From Paraburkholderia caballeronis (GTDB lineage Bacteria > Pseudomonadota > Gammaproteobacteria > Burkholderiales > Burkholderiaceae), in assembly GCF_900104845.1 (NCBI RefSeq), contig NZ_FNSR01000001.1, positions 434,001 to 498,000 of the forward strand: DNA of 64,000 nucleotides, written 5' to 3'. This document shows, in pieces, positions 1 to 9,582 of this stretch. Under the pieces are notes generated by a model. That model made no database searches. It was not told the DNA's origin and saw only the letters and a list, made by a program, of their open reading frames with translations. A program made the translations under genes and the position numbers. Position 1 is the stretch's first letter. The number at the start of each line of letters is the position of its first letter.

Positions 1-484
1 CCGGCATCGTGTGAAGGAGCCGCACGTTGCCGGGCGCCGCGCCGAGCACGAGCCACGTGTCGCCGACCTCGACGACCGCGACGCGCTCCTTGCCGCCGAG
101 CGACGCGCCGCCGACCGTTTTGACGAGCGCGTTGCGGTGCGCCGGCTGAAGGCCGAGCCGGCGCGCGAGCCATGCGCAGCCGAACACGACCGCGAGCACG
201 ACCGCGAGACCGAGAACCGATTGCAGCAGCGCGCCGAAGCCGAGCGACGGCACCGCCGTGCCCGCGCCGACCGCCGACGCGACGCTCGCCGCGCGGCTGG
301 CCTGGTTCACGGCCTGGAGATCGGCCGCGTGCGCGCCGAACGGCGCGGCCAGCGCGGCGAGTATCGCCGCCGCATGTCGCGCGGCCCGCAGGCGGCTGCG
401 AAGGCTGTTACGAATGCACACGCGGACCGCCGCGGCGCCGCGGCGCGCGATCACGATCGCGCCGCGTGCTGCGGCGGATTTCAT
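1..484 (-). CDS. fliO: Flagellar biosynthesis protein FliO (3' end outside window)
   Basis: Reading leftwards from ATG 484-482, the frame is open to the window edge, so only the N-terminal part (about 160 codons) is seen. It starts MKSAAARGAIVIARR and has an Ala/Arg-rich leader followed by a hydrophobic segment. FliO is a small membrane protein that helps assemble the FliP-FliQ-FliR core of the flagellar type III export gate. The identification rests on position: the ATG overlaps the fliN stop as ATGA, and fliO follows fliN in the standard fliLMNOPQR order. fliP should continue beyond the left edge. Confidence 0.8.
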   Translation of the reverse strand, partial: MKSAAARGAIVIARRGAAAVRVCIRNSLRSRLRAARHAAAILAALAAPFGAHAADLQAVNQASRAASVASAVGAGTAVPSLGFGALLQSVLGLAVVLAVVFGCAWLARRLGLQPAHRNALVKTVGGASLGGKERVAVVEVGDTWLVLGAAPGNVRLLHTMP

Positions 485-945
485 CGGTTCAGCTTCCTGA
501 TGCGCTCGGCCGGCGTGATGATGTCGGTCAGGCGGATGCCGAACTTGTCGTTCACGACGACGACTTCGCCCTGCGCGATCAGGCAGCCGTTCACGAGCAC
601 GTCCATCGGCTCGCCGGCGAGGCCGTCGAGTTCGACGACCGAGCCCTGCGCCAGCTGCAGCAGGTTGCGGATCGCGATCTTCGTGCGGCCCAGCTCGACC
701 GTCATCTGGACGGGGATGTCCAGGATCATGTCGATGTCGTTGTGCGTCGTGGTCGGCACGACCTTCGACAGCGGCTGGAACACGCCGGCCGACCCGGCCG
801 CCGACACTTCCGACTCGTGGCCGTTCTGCTCCGCGAGGGCGCTGGCCCAGTCGTCCATCTCGTCGCTCGCCGCAGCCTGGGCCACGACTTCCGGGACGGG
901 CTCCTTCACGGGCTCGCTTGCAGGCGTCGCGTTGACGTCACTCAT
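481..945 (-). CDS. fliN: Flagellar motor switch protein FliN
   Basis: 154 aa. An acidic Ala-rich N-terminal third is followed by the conserved SpoA (C-ring) domain; DIPVQMTVELGRTKI and GEVVVVNDKFGIRLTDI are hallmark segments. FliN forms the lower ring of the switch complex with FliM, docks the FliH-FliI ATPase and takes part in direction switching. I use ATG 945 because GGAAGG lies just upstream; a GTG six bases earlier at 951 is in frame but less well placed. The start overlaps the end of fliM and the stop overlaps fliO, so the genes are translationally coupled. Confidence 0.96.
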   Translation of the reverse strand: MSDVNATPASEPVKEPVPEVVAQAAASDEMDDWASALAEQNGHESEVSAAGSAGVFQPLSKVVPTTTHNDIDMILDIPVQMTVELGRTKIAIRNLLQLAQGSVVELDGLAGEPMDVLVNGCLIAQGEVVVVNDKFGIRLTDIITPAERIRKLNR

Positions 946-1942
946 ATCCACCTTCCTTCATCGTGTCCGCTGCGCTGATCATCTTCTGGACCCGCAACGC
1001 GTATTGACCATTGAAAATTCCGTAGCCGCATTCCATCACCGGCACGCCGTCGACCTTCGCGACGATCTGCTCGGGGATGTTGATCGGCAGCACGTCGCCC
1101 GCCTTCATGTTCAGGATCTGCTCGAAAGTCGCGCGGATCTGCGCGAGGTCGGCGGTCAGCTCGACCTCGGCGGCCTGCACCTGCTGCGACAGCACGCGCA
1201 CCCAGCGGCGGTCCACGTCGAGCACTTCGCCCTGGATCGGCGACGACAGCACGTCGCGGATCGGCTCGATCATCGAGTACGGCATGCAGATGTGCAGCGT
1301 GCCGCCCGTGGTGCCGAACTCGATCGAGAACTGCGTGACGAGCACGATTTCGTTCGGCGTCGCGACGTTCGCGAACTGCGTGTGCATTTCCGAGCGCACG
1401 AACTCGAACTGCAGCTGGCGCACGCTCTTCCACGCGTTCGTGTAGTGCTCGAACACCAGTTGCAGCAGCTTCGAGATGATGCGCTGCTCGGTCTGCGTGA
1501 AGTCGCGGCCCTCGACGCGCGTATGGAAGCGCCCGTCGCCGCCGAACAGGTTGTCGACCACGTAGAACACGAGGTTCGGATCGAACACGAACAGCGACGT
1601 GCCGCGCAGCGGCTTCACGTGCACGAGGTTCAGGTTCGTCGGGATCGGCAGGTTGCGGGTGAACTCGCTGTACTTCTGCACGCGCACCGGGCCGACCGAG
1701 ATTTCGGCGGTGCGCCGCATGAAGTTGAAGATGCCGACCCGCAACAGGCGCGCGAAACGTTCGTTGATGATTTCGAGGCCGGGCATCCGGCCGCGAACGA
1801 TCCTTTCCTGCGTCGCGATGTTGTACGGGCGAACGCCGGCCTGCTCCGACTGGCTGGATTCCTGGTCGGTTTCGCCGGTGACGCCTTTGAGGAGGGCATC
1901 GACCTCCTCCTGCGACATGAATTCGTCGTGACCCATGCTCAT
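938..1942 (-). CDS. fliM: Flagellar motor switch protein FliM
   Basis: 334 aa, full family length. The N-terminus carries the CheY-P binding motif (FMSQEEVDALL, residues 8-18). The middle is the CheC-like domain that contacts FliG, and the C-terminus is a SpoA domain that pairs with FliN (around INIPEQIVAKVDGVPV). FliM is the torque-ring subunit that receives the chemotaxis signal. It sits between fliL and fliN. The FliG-contacting domain looks intact, which matters because no fliG is present at this locus. Confidence 0.97.
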   Translation of the reverse strand: MSMGHDEFMSQEEVDALLKGVTGETDQESSQSEQAGVRPYNIATQERIVRGRMPGLEIINERFARLLRVGIFNFMRRTAEISVGPVRVQKYSEFTRNLPIPTNLNLVHVKPLRGTSLFVFDPNLVFYVVDNLFGGDGRFHTRVEGRDFTQTEQRIISKLLQLVFEHYTNAWKSVRQLQFEFVRSEMHTQFANVATPNEIVLVTQFSIEFGTTGGTLHICMPYSMIEPIRDVLSSPIQGEVLDVDRRWVRVLSQQVQAAEVELTADLAQIRATFEQILNMKAGDVLPINIPEQIVAKVDGVPVMECGYGIFNGQYALRVQKMISAADTMKEGGYE

Positions 1943-1997
1943 GATGCGGACGGCTCCGGTCGGGACGGACGGTTGTTGCGCGGCGCGTTCATCGCGG

Positions 1998-2504
1998 TCA
2001 CTGAACGACGAATTCGGTGAACAGCACTTCGTCGATGCGCACCGGCTTGCTGTGCGGATCGGACGGCTGCGAGATCAGCGCCGCGAGTTCGGTCGCGAGC
2101 GCGCGCTTGCCTTCGAGCGGCGCGAGGTCGGCCGGATGCTTGTTCGACAGCGCGAGCAGCACGCGGCTGCGGATCTCCGGCATGTGCTGGGTCAGGTAGT
2201 CCTGGGTCTCCTGATCGCTGAGGCGCAGCGTGAGGCCGATGCGCAGGTAGTGCGTCTCGCCGTCCTCGGACAGCAGGTTCACCGTCATCGGGTCGAGCAC
2301 GAAGAACACCGGCGTGGTCTGCTGCGGCAGCGCGATCGCGCTCGCCGGCGCCCTCGTCTGGTGGCGCGACAGGAAGTACCAGGTGCCGCCCGCGGCGGCG
2401 CCCGCCGCGAGGATCGCGATCAGCGCGATCAGCAGCAGACGCTTGATCGGGCCAGGGTTGGCGGGCGGTGCTACGGGTTGCTGCTGTGCGGTCGGAGTCG
2501 CCAT
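1998..2504 (-). CDS. fliL: Flagellar basal body-associated protein FliL
   Basis: 168 aa. A short Pro/Gln-rich cytoplasmic N-terminus is followed by one transmembrane helix (about residues 25-45, RLLLIALIAILAAGAAAGG) and a periplasmic FliL domain (FVLDPMTVNLL, YLRIGLTLRL, RSRVLLALSNK). FliL surrounds the stator units and supports torque generation. It is the first gene of the minus-strand fliLMNO unit and is separated from fliK by about 375 bp without a gene, so it probably has its own promoter; I cannot define that promoter confidently. Confidence 0.95.
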   Translation of the reverse strand: MATPTAQQQPVAPPANPGPIKRLLLIALIAILAAGAAAGGTWYFLSRHQTRAPASAIALPQQTTPVFFVLDPMTVNLLSEDGETHYLRIGLTLRLSDQETQDYLTQHMPEIRSRVLLALSNKHPADLAPLEGKRALATELAALISQPSDPHSKPVRIDEVLFTEFVVQ

Positions 2505-2880
2505 TTCGGTCGTAAGCCTGCGTTAATGCCGGTAGCGTGCATTGTTCTGGCTTTTGGCCCGCCGCGATGGGGGGAATAGAAGGGGGATTTGCGGCTATCT
2601 CGCGGATTTGTCGCGGCGGGCGGGATAGGCGATGCGCGAAGGCGCTTCTGGCAGCGGCGATGCGCGATGCGATGCGCGGGCCAGCGACGCGCGCCGTCGC
2701 GGGTGATGAGCACCGCTGGCGATGGGCGTTGCGCGGTCCGGGGAGGGCGCGACGATGCTACAGGGCGGGTGGTCCGCGCATCGCGCGCAACGACAGGGAC
2801 CTCGGCGCGCGAGCCGAGGTCCTTCTTCGTGACGAAGCGCGAGATGCCGCCGACGCCATGCGGCGTCCCGCGCCGAATGC
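2505..2880. other. Gap between fliK and fliL
   Basis: About 375 bp without a convincing gene. It holds the end of the fliK transcript and should hold the fliL promoter on the minus strand. The only clear structure is the perfect hairpin annotated at 2797-2822. Codon bias and start-site quality of the reading frames crossing the stretch are poor. Confidence 0.6.
2797..2822 (-). terminator. Hairpin after fliK, possible terminator
   Basis: A perfect 10-bp stem (GGACCTCGGC / GCCGAGGTCC) with a GCGCGA loop lies about 60 bp past the fliK stop in the direction of transcription. There is no clear T-run, so intrinsic termination is uncertain. It may instead stabilise the 3' end of the fliFHIJK mRNA. 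Confidence 0.45.
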
Positions 2881-4395
2881 TTAAGCGAACGTATCGACGA
2901 GGCCGACCGTGCGGCGCGTCGGCGTCGCGAGCGTCGTCGCATCGACGCCGTCGCCGGACGCGCCATCCGCATCGCCGGACGACGAGCCCGAGCGGCCCGA
3001 CCCGTAACCCCGGCTGTCCTGCTGCGCCTGCTGGTTCGTCTGCCGCGCGAAGCCGTCGCTGACGCTCGCGCTGCCGAGCCCGATGCCGCCCGCTTCCATC
3101 GCCTCGCGCAGCTTCGGCAGCGCGGCTTCGACCGCCTCGCGCACCTGCTGATGCTGCGATACGAAGAGCGCGTGCGCATGGTTGTCCGACACCTGCAACA
3201 CGACCTGCAACGGGCCGAGATCCTTCGGGTTCAGCGTCAGTTCGGCGGTCTGCTGATGCGCGTTCGACAGGAACACGACCTTCTGGCCGAGTTCGTCCTC
3301 CCAGTCCGGCGTGCCGACATGCGACGCGAGCGCCGGGTTGCTCGCGTTCGCGACGGCGGCCGCAGTCGGCGTCTGCGTCGCCTGGGCCTGCGCGGCGGCT
3401 GCCGCGGCGGCTTCGGCGGCCGCGAGCGTCGCGTCCGCCGTTGCGCCGCTGACGTTCTGCGTCGCGGTGGCCGGCTGCGTCGCGGCGGCGAGCGCGTCGG
3501 CCGCCGACTTGCCGGTGTCGGCGACCGGGTTCGTCGTCGTGGCCGCGTGCGTGTCGGCGGTCTTGCCCGCATCGGCGTCGGTCGCGTGGCGGCCGTCGGT
3601 CATCGACGTGAGGTCCTTCGTGTCCGCGCCCTTCGCCTGGTTGCGCGCGGCGAGGTGGGTTGCGAAGCCGCTGGTCGCGGCCGACGCCGCGTTGCCCGGC
3701 GCGGCGCCGCCGGTGCGCGCGCCGGACAGCCCGACGCCGCCCTGGCCGTTCTGCAGCGACGCGAGCGCGGCCTGCAATGCGTCGCGCACCGACTTCGGAT
3801 CGCCGGACGCCGCATCGCCGGCCGCGCCGTTCGCGGCCTGCGCGAGCGCGGCGGTCGAAGTCGCGTCCGCGTCGGTCTGGGTGCCGGCGTTGGCCGCGGC
3901 CTGCGCGGCCGCCTGCTGCGCCTGCACCGCCGCGGCGGCGGCCTGTGCGCCGGCTGCTTCGGCCTGCTTCGCGTCGACTTTCCCGCCGTCGCCGTGGCCG
4001 TGGTGGTGGTGATCGTTCGAGGTCTGCTTCGTGCCGCTGCTGTCGCTCGCGCTGCCCGACGACCCCGACGACGAATCGCTGCCCGACGACGCCTGGTTCG
4101 AGCCGCTCGCCGGATGCTGCGCGCCCGACGACGATCCCGACGCCGGGCTGCCCGCATGCTGCGCCGGCGCGCCGCCGCCCGACGATCCGGAGGACGACGC
4201 GGACGACGACTGCGGCGGCGGGCTCGACGGCGCCGGCGTCTGGGTCGGCTGCGGCGTCTGCGCGTCGAGGCTCTGCTGAAGGGTTTGCGCGAACGACTGC
4301 GCGCCGAGCGCGGCGGCTGTCGCCGCGCCGCCGGTCAGGCCCGCGGCGTCCGCGGCGCCGCCGAGGAGGGAATTGATGCCGGAAAGGAGCGACAT
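2881..4395 (-). CDS. fliK: Flagellar hook-length control protein FliK
   Basis: 504 aa from ATG 4395, chosen because GGAGAAAC lies just upstream and MSLLSGINSLLG is a plausible N-terminus. Residues up to about 390 are low-complexity (Ala, Ser, Gly, Gln, Thr), as expected for the secreted ruler part. The C-terminal domain is the conserved Flg_hook fold (ELTLNPKDLGPLQVVLQVSD, then EAMEAGGIGLGSASVSD). FliK measures hook length and switches FlhB specificity from rod/hook to filament substrates. It is the last gene of the fliF-fliK unit. Confidence 0.94.
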   Translation of the reverse strand: MSLLSGINSLLGGAADAAGLTGGAATAAALGAQSFAQTLQQSLDAQTPQPTQTPAPSSPPPQSSSASSSGSSGGGAPAQHAGSPASGSSSGAQHPASGSNQASSGSDSSSGSSGSASDSSGTKQTSNDHHHHGHGDGGKVDAKQAEAAGAQAAAAAVQAQQAAAQAAANAGTQTDADATSTAALAQAANGAAGDAASGDPKSVRDALQAALASLQNGQGGVGLSGARTGGAAPGNAASAATSGFATHLAARNQAKGADTKDLTSMTDGRHATDADAGKTADTHAATTTNPVADTGKSAADALAAATQPATATQNVSGATADATLAAAEAAAAAAAQAQATQTPTAAAVANASNPALASHVGTPDWEDELGQKVVFLSNAHQQTAELTLNPKDLGPLQVVLQVSDNHAHALFVSQHQQVREAVEAALPKLREAMEAGGIGLGSASVSDGFARQTNQQAQQDSRGYGSGRSGSSSGDADGASGDGVDATTLATPTRRTVGLVDTFA

Positions 4396-4420
4396 ACCGT
4401 TTCTCCGTGAAGAGCGGTGA

Positions 4421-4870
4421 TCAGGGGTTCGACGCGCGCATGCGGAGCACGCGCGCGGCGTGCTCGTCGGCGTCGCGCTGCTCGCGGCGCGCGGACTTGC
4501 GCGCCTCGGTGGCCTCGCTGCGCGCCTGCAGCACTTCGTACGAACCGAGTTTCTGTTTCTGGCGACGCCACTCGGGCTTCGCCGCTTCGAGCCGCGCGTC
4601 GGCCTGTTCGAGCATCCGCTGCTGCTGCCCGATCGCGGCGTCGAGCGTGTCGATGAACGCCTGGAAATTGCGCACGCTGCCGGCCGCCATCCCTGCGCGC
4701 GCCGACTCGGTGAAGCGCGCATGGTATTCGTCGCGGTACGTGATGAGCGCCTGCAACTGCGCTTCGGCCTCGCCGCGTTCGCGCTGCAGACGCCCCAGCC
4801 GCTGCGCGGCCGTGTCGACGTCGTCCTGCGCGAGACCGATCAGGGTCTTCAGCGGTGACTCTTTCGTCAT
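4421..4870 (-). CDS. fliJ: Flagellar export protein FliJ
   Basis: 149 aa, predicted almost entirely alpha-helical coiled coil with many Gln, Arg and Glu residues. It starts [19 protein letters not shown], with AGGAG eight bases before ATG 4870. FliJ is the stalk-like subunit that inserts into the FliI hexamer and links it to FlhA. The start overlaps the fliI stop by a few bases, so the two are coupled. Confidence 0.94.
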   Translation of the reverse strand: MTKESPLKTLIGLAQDDVDTAAQRLGRLQRERGEAEAQLQALITYRDEYHARFTESARAGMAAGSVRNFQAFIDTLDAAIGQQQRMLEQADARLEAAKPEWRRQKQKLGSYEVLQARSEATEARKSARREQRDADEHAARVLRMRASNP

Positions 4871-6639
4871 GATCTGGCTCCTGGCCCGATGAGATCGCCG
4901 AGCATCGCCACGCTCGACTCGTAGCTCGCGCTTTCGCGGAAGCCCTGCTGCAGGAACGCCTCGATGCGCGGGTACAGCGCGATCGCGCGGTCGAGCAGCG
5001 CGTCGCGGCCGCTCGCGTATGCGCCGACGTTGATCAGGTCGCGGTTGCGCTGGTAGCGCGACAGCATCTGCTTGAACTGCCGGGTGCGGTCGAGGTGCGC
5101 GTCGTCGATCAGCGAGGTCATCGCGCGGCTGATCGACGCTTCGATGTCGATCGCCGGGTAGTGGCCGCTCTCCGCGAGCGCGCGCGACAGCACGATGTGG
5201 CCGTCGAGGATCGCGCGCGCCGCGTCGGCGATCGGATCCTGCTGGTCGTCGCCCTCGGTCAGCACAGTATAGAACGCCGTAATCGAACCGCCGCCGGCCG
5301 GGCCGTTGCCGGTGCGCTCGACGAGCGCCGGCAGCCGCGCGAACACCGAAGGCGGGTAGCCTTTCGTCGCCGGCGGCTCGCCGATCGCGAGCGCGATCTC
5401 GCGCTGCGCCATCGCATAACGCGTCAGCGAGTCCATCAGCAGCAGCACGTGCTTGCCCTGGTCGCGGAAATATTCGGCGAGCGTCGTCGCATACGCCGCG
5501 CCCTGCATCCGCAACAGCGGCGACACGTCGGCCGGCGCGGCGACGACGACCGAGCGCGCGAGCCCGTCCTCGCCGAGGATCTGTTCGATGAATTCCTTCA
5601 CTTCGCGGCCGCGCTCGCCGATCAGCCCGATCACGATCACCTCGGCGCTGGTCGCGCGCGCCATCGTGCCGAGCAGCACCGACTTGCCGACGCCGGAGCC
5701 CGCGAACAGGCCCATCCGCTGGCCGCGGCCGACGGTCAGCAACGCGTTGATCGCGCGCACGCCGACGTCGAGCACCTGATGGATCGGCTCGCGGTTCAGC
5801 GGGTTGATCGTCGTCGCGGTGAGCGGCGCGTCGGCGCTTGCGGTCAGCGGGCCGAGGCCGTCGAGCGGTCGGCCGGATGCGTCGAGCACGCGGCCGAGCA
5901 GTTCCCAGCCGACCGGCAGGCGCTTCGCGCCGGCCATCGGGTCCGCGATCGGCACCGTTTCGAGCGGATACACGCGTGCGCCGGGCAGCAGGCCCGACAC
6001 TTCGGTGGTCGGCATCAGGAACAGGCGGTCGGCGGCGAAACCGACGACTTCCGCCTCGGCCATCGGCAGCGTGCTGCCGGGCGGCAGTTCGATCATCACT
6101 TCGGAGCCGACCGCGAGCCGCAGGCCGACCGCTTCGAGCACGAGGCCGGCCGCGCGCGTCAGGCGTCCGCACGCGCGCAGCGGCAGCGCGCGGGCGTTTT
6201 TCGCGCGCACGCCGTCGAAGTGCGTTTTCCACCCGATCAGATGCGGATTGGCCGGGTCGAACTCGGGCGGCGGCGGCTCGGCCGGCGCGGCGGGGCTGGC
6301 GGCTTCGGGCGGGGGGGCTTCGGCGGGCGCTTCGTCGGCGGCGGGGGTGTCTGTGGCGGTTGCGGCGGGGGAGGCTTCTTTCCCGGCGTCGGCGGCGGCT
6401 GGGGCGGCGGATTCCGCGTGAGCGTCGTCCGCGTCGTCGCGGGCCGTGTCCGCGCGCTCGGCCGTGGCTGTGGCCGGCGCGGCGTCGGTTTCGTCGTCCG
6501 GCGCGTCGTCGACCAGCAGCGCGGCCACTTCGTCCGGGTCCTGCGCGGCCGGTCCGAGCGACGCGAGCGCCAGCTCCTGTTCGAGCGGCGTCAGGCCGCG
6601 CGTATGGATCGGACCGCCCGGATGCGCGTGCGTCACCAT
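4867..6639 (-). CDS. fliI: Flagellum-specific ATP synthase FliI with a long N-terminal extension
   Basis: 590 aa. The catalytic core is a standard F1-beta-like export ATPase: P-loop GSGVGKS at 314-320, [10 protein letters not shown] at about 342, and Walker [11 protein letters not shown] at about 400. The P-loop Lys lies about 130 residues later than in the E. coli protein because of an N-terminal stretch of Ala, Pro, Glu and Asp up to about residue 125, probably disordered. FliI energises export with FliH and FliJ. The start overlaps the fliH stop. A shorter product from an internal start cannot be excluded, but no better start is apparent. Confidence 0.95.
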   Translation of the reverse strand: MVTHAHPGGPIHTRGLTPLEQELALASLGPAAQDPDEVAALLVDDAPDDETDAAPATATAERADTARDDADDAHAESAAPAAADAGKEASPAATATDTPAADEAPAEAPPPEAASPAAPAEPPPPEFDPANPHLIGWKTHFDGVRAKNARALPLRACGRLTRAAGLVLEAVGLRLAVGSEVMIELPPGSTLPMAEAEVVGFAADRLFLMPTTEVSGLLPGARVYPLETVPIADPMAGAKRLPVGWELLGRVLDASGRPLDGLGPLTASADAPLTATTINPLNREPIHQVLDVGVRAINALLTVGRGQRMGLFAGSGVGKSVLLGTMARATSAEVIVIGLIGERGREVKEFIEQILGEDGLARSVVVAAPADVSPLLRMQGAAYATTLAEYFRDQGKHVLLLMDSLTRYAMAQREIALAIGEPPATKGYPPSVFARLPALVERTGNGPAGGGSITAFYTVLTEGDDQQDPIADAARAILDGHIVLSRALAESGHYPAIDIEASISRAMTSLIDDAHLDRTRQFKQMLSRYQRNRDLINVGAYASGRDALLDRAIALYPRIEAFLQQGFRESASYESSVAMLGDLIGPGARS

Positions 6640-7310
6640 GGCCGGCTCTTGCCCAGCGCGGCGGTCACGCGCTCCCAGCGCGTGCCGATGCGGGCGTCCA
6701 CTTCGCCGGTCGCGGCCTGCGCGCGGCAGCCGCCGCGCTCGATCGACGGATCGGCGAGCACCGACCAGCCGCGCGCCTGCAATTCTTCGAGCAGATACGC
6801 CTCGACGACCGGCACGTCCGCCGGGCTCACGACGAGCTGCGGCGAGCCGGTCAGCGCCGGTTCCGCCGCGAGCACCTCGCGCGCGGCGGCGAGCAGCGCG
6901 GTGGGGTCGTGCTGCACGTGCTGGCGCACGACCTGGTGCGCGATGTCGAGCGCCAGTTCGACCAGCGAGTCGGCGACGCCGGCGTGCGCGCTCGTCAGCG
7001 CGGTCGAGAAGCGCTCCGCGAGCGCCGCGAGCTGCATCGCCTGCGCGTGCGCAACCGCGACGCCGTGCTCGAAACCCTGCTTGTGACCCTGTTCGTAACC
7101 CGCCTGATAACCGAGCGCCTGGCCGGCGACGTGGCCCGACGCGAGCCCTTCCGAATGCGCGCTGTCGCGCAGCCGCTGAAGCTCCGCCGCGAACGCGGCT
7201 TCCTCGTCCGGACTGGGCGGCGGCGGCGGCGGCGGCGCCGGATCGAACGACGCCATCTCCCAACGCTGGTACGCCGACATGGCTTCGCGCGTGGTGGTCT
7301 CGTCACTCAT
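6633..7310 (-). CDS. fliH: Flagellar assembly protein FliH
   Basis: 225 aa. It opens with the signature [11 protein letters not shown] followed by a proline run, then a Gly-x-x-x-Gly helical region ([20 protein letters not shown]) and a V-ATPase E-like C-terminal domain. FliH dimers hold FliI at the C-ring through FliN. I use ATG 7310, seven bases after GGGAG; an in-frame ATG at 7316 is too close to that site. The start lies inside the last codons of the small frame at 7303-7419, not after fliG as is usual. Confidence 0.94.
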   Translation of the reverse strand: MSDETTTREAMSAYQRWEMASFDPAPPPPPPPSPDEEAAFAAELQRLRDSAHSEGLASGHVAGQALGYQAGYEQGHKQGFEHGVAVAHAQAMQLAALAERFSTALTSAHAGVADSLVELALDIAHQVVRQHVQHDPTALLAAAREVLAAEPALTGSPQLVVSPADVPVVEAYLLEELQARGWSVLADPSIERGGCRAQAATGEVDARIGTRWERVTAALGKSRPW

Positions 7311-7419
7311 CGGCATGCTCCCGGTAGTGCTTCGGGTCGTACTTCCGGCCAGACGCGCGCGCCGCGGCCCCGCGACGGCGGGCCGGTTGCGGCGGCGTCA
7401 GGGCGTCGTCAGCGGTCAT
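7303..7419 (-). CDS. 38-codon frame occupying the fliG position
   Basis: A 38-aa frame (begins MTADDALTPPQPARRRG, ends [13 protein letters not shown]) starts inside the last codons of fliF and stops inside the first codons of fliH. It is therefore coupled on both sides exactly where the roughly 330-codon fliG normally lies. It is rich in Arg and Ala and I see no FliG motif in it. It may be the scar of a fliG deletion, a small coupling peptide, or chance. Nothing in the sequence shows that the peptide itself has a function. Confidence 0.4.
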   Translation of the reverse strand: MTADDALTPPQPARRRGAAARASGRKYDPKHYREHADE

Positions 7420-9178
7420 CGTTCACCCACGTCTTCACGACCGTCGCGATGATCTTCGGATCCTGGTGCGCGAGCTGGCGGATGTAGTCGAGATTGCGCT
7501 GATAGCGCATCTTCTCGTTTTCGAGCGCGAGCAGCGCCTCGTCGTCGGCGTTCGCGGCCCTGTCGGCGGCGGTCGGCAGCCCGTCGAGCAGCAGCGGCTC
7601 GTCCGGACCCTGCACCGCCTCGACGACCGGCTCCGGCGGCGGGAACGCGCGGCGGATCGCCGGCTTCACCATCACGAAATACAGGAACAGCGCGACCGCT
7701 CCGATGCCGACCCACGTCGCGACCTGCTTCGCGAGCGCGACGATGTCCGGCTGGCGCCACCACGGCAGGTTTGCGTTCGGATCGACTTCCGTCATGAACG
7801 CGGCGTTCACCACGTTCACCGAGTCGCCGCGCTTCGCGTCGTAGCCCATCGCGTCCTTCACCAGCTGCTCCACCTGCGCGAGCTTGTCGGCGGTGAGCGG
7901 CTTCATCGTTGCGTGGCCCTTCGCGTCGACCTGCGGCTGATAGTTGACGACGACCGCGACCGACAGGCGCTTGATGTCGCCCGGCGACTGCTGGTAGTGG
8001 CGGACCGTCTTGTCGAGTTCGTAGTTGGTCGTCGAATCGCGGCGGTCGCTGACCGGCGTTCCGCCCGGCTGGCCCGGCGCGCCGTTGCCGGCGACCACCG
8101 GAGCCGACGCGGGCTGCGGCGGCTGGTTCGACAGCGCGCCCGGCACGCCCGACGCGCCGCCCTGCGACAGTTCCGTCGCCGTGCTCGACTGCTGGCTGCG
8201 GATCGCCGCCTGCTGCGGATTGCCGTTCGGGCCGTAGCTTTCGGCGGTCTGTTCGAGCTTCGAGAAATCCACGTCGGCGCTGACCTGCGAGCGCGCGTTG
8301 CCGCCGCCGAACAGCGGCGCCAGGATCGAGTCGATCCGCGCCTGGGTGTCGTGCTCGATCTGGCGCACGTACTTGAGCTGCGACGCGTCGAGGCCGGCGC
8401 CGGTCGACGACTGCGTGAGCAGGTTGCCGTCCTGGTCGACGATCGTCACGTTGCGCACCGGCAGGTCCGGCACCGCCGACGAGACCATGTGCGTGATCGC
8501 CGAAACCTGGCCCTCGTCGAGCGCGCGGCCCGGGTACAGGTTCACCATCACCGACGCGGACGGCGCTTCGCGCTCGCGCACGAACACGGACGGCTTCGGA
8601 ATCGCGAGGTGCACGCGCGCGGACCGCACGGTGCCGATCGATTCGATCGTCTGCTGAAGCTCGCCTTCGAGCGCGCGCTGGTAGTTGATCTGCTCGGCGA
8701 ACTGGCTGATGCCGAATTTCTGGTTGTCCATCAGCTCGAAGCCGACCGAGCCGTTCTTCGGCAGGCCCTGCGACGCGAGCCGCAGCCGCATTTCGTTCAC
8801 TTCCTCGGACGGCACGAGGATCGCGCCGCCGCCGTCGGACAGCCGGTACGGCACGTTCGCCGCCTGCAGCGCGGTGATGATCGCGCCGCCGTCGCGGTCG
8901 GACAGATTGCTGTACAGCACCTTGTAGTCGGGCGCGCGCGACCACAGCACGAGGCCGGCGATCACCGCGATCAGCGCTGCGACCGCGATGATCAGCGGCG
9001 CGCGCGGGTTGCCGCGCATCTGGCGCAGCGCCGGCAGCGAGCCGAACCGTTGAGCGAAACCGCCGCTGCCGTCGAAATCCTCCGCCGCGCCGGGCGAGGC
9101 GGCGCCCGCGGCGTTGGCGCCGGCGGGCAGCCCCGCGCGTGCGTCGGGGGTAATCAAAGAATTGGCAGACGAATCCAT
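7409..9178 (-). CDS. fliF: Flagellar MS-ring protein FliF
   Basis: 589 aa, full length. TM1 is at about residues 45-65 (PLIIAVAALIAVIAGLVLW). The ring-building motifs follow (DYKVLYSNLSDRDGGAI, GSVGFELMDN, RSARVHLAIPKPSVFVRE). A Gly/Pro/Gln-rich loop precedes TM2 at about 470-490. The C-terminal cytoplasmic helices end PKIIATVVKTWVNDD, the part that binds FliG. FliF forms the MS ring. Start ATG 9178 has GGAGAAAC upstream. It is first in the minus-strand operon and divergent from fliE. Confidence 0.97.
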   Translation of the reverse strand: MDSSANSLITPDARAGLPAGANAAGAASPGAAEDFDGSGGFAQRFGSLPALRQMRGNPRAPLIIAVAALIAVIAGLVLWSRAPDYKVLYSNLSDRDGGAIITALQAANVPYRLSDGGGAILVPSEEVNEMRLRLASQGLPKNGSVGFELMDNQKFGISQFAEQINYQRALEGELQQTIESIGTVRSARVHLAIPKPSVFVREREAPSASVMVNLYPGRALDEGQVSAITHMVSSAVPDLPVRNVTIVDQDGNLLTQSSTGAGLDASQLKYVRQIEHDTQARIDSILAPLFGGGNARSQVSADVDFSKLEQTAESYGPNGNPQQAAIRSQQSSTATELSQGGASGVPGALSNQPPQPASAPVVAGNGAPGQPGGTPVSDRRDSTTNYELDKTVRHYQQSPGDIKRLSVAVVVNYQPQVDAKGHATMKPLTADKLAQVEQLVKDAMGYDAKRGDSVNVVNAAFMTEVDPNANLPWWRQPDIVALAKQVATWVGIGAVALFLYFVMVKPAIRRAFPPPEPVVEAVQGPDEPLLLDGLPTAADRAANADDEALLALENEKMRYQRNLDYIRQLAHQDPKIIATVVKTWVNDDR

Positions 9179-9582
9179 GCGTCGGGTTTCTCCGGGAGGC
9201 CTTGCTGACCCTGCCGCCGGACCGCGCGGCGCGCCTTCGGCGGCGTCCTTGCCCGCGCATCGTTCGCCGCACCGTCATGGCGGGGGCGAAAAGCGCGGCG
9301 CGCGGGCGGCTGCCGGGTTCGGGCGCTGCTTGCGTCGGCGCGGCTCGCGCGGCTTCGGGGCCGGCGCGGCGCGTGAACGGCAGAGACTTTCACGCCAGCG
9401 ATTATCCGGACCGCCATGCAACCCGATTGTCCGAATAGAGCCGGGTTTTCCCCCTACTTTGGGCGCTCCCGCGCAGGGGCCGCTGCTATCCTGCATCCAC
9501 TCTCGGCGTACTGTCCGGGCGGACGGCGTATGGCCGGCCGCAGCGAGTCGTCCGGGACCTTTTTTCCCCTCGTGGAGCAATC
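9179..9582. other. fliF/fliE divergent intergenic region
   Basis: About 400 bp between the divergent starts of fliF and fliE. It must contain both promoters. I see no convincing sigma-54 or sigma-28 site here, so these early flagellar genes probably use a sigma-70 promoter with a master regulator, as is usual. The part near fliE (about 9400-9500) is less GC-rich than the rest and is the likelier promoter location. Confidence 0.5.

Noticed and set aside
11..2020. Very long plus-strand open frame across fliN and fliM
   Set aside because: It runs antisense through genuine, conserved flagellar genes; the length is a by-product of high GC and codon bias.
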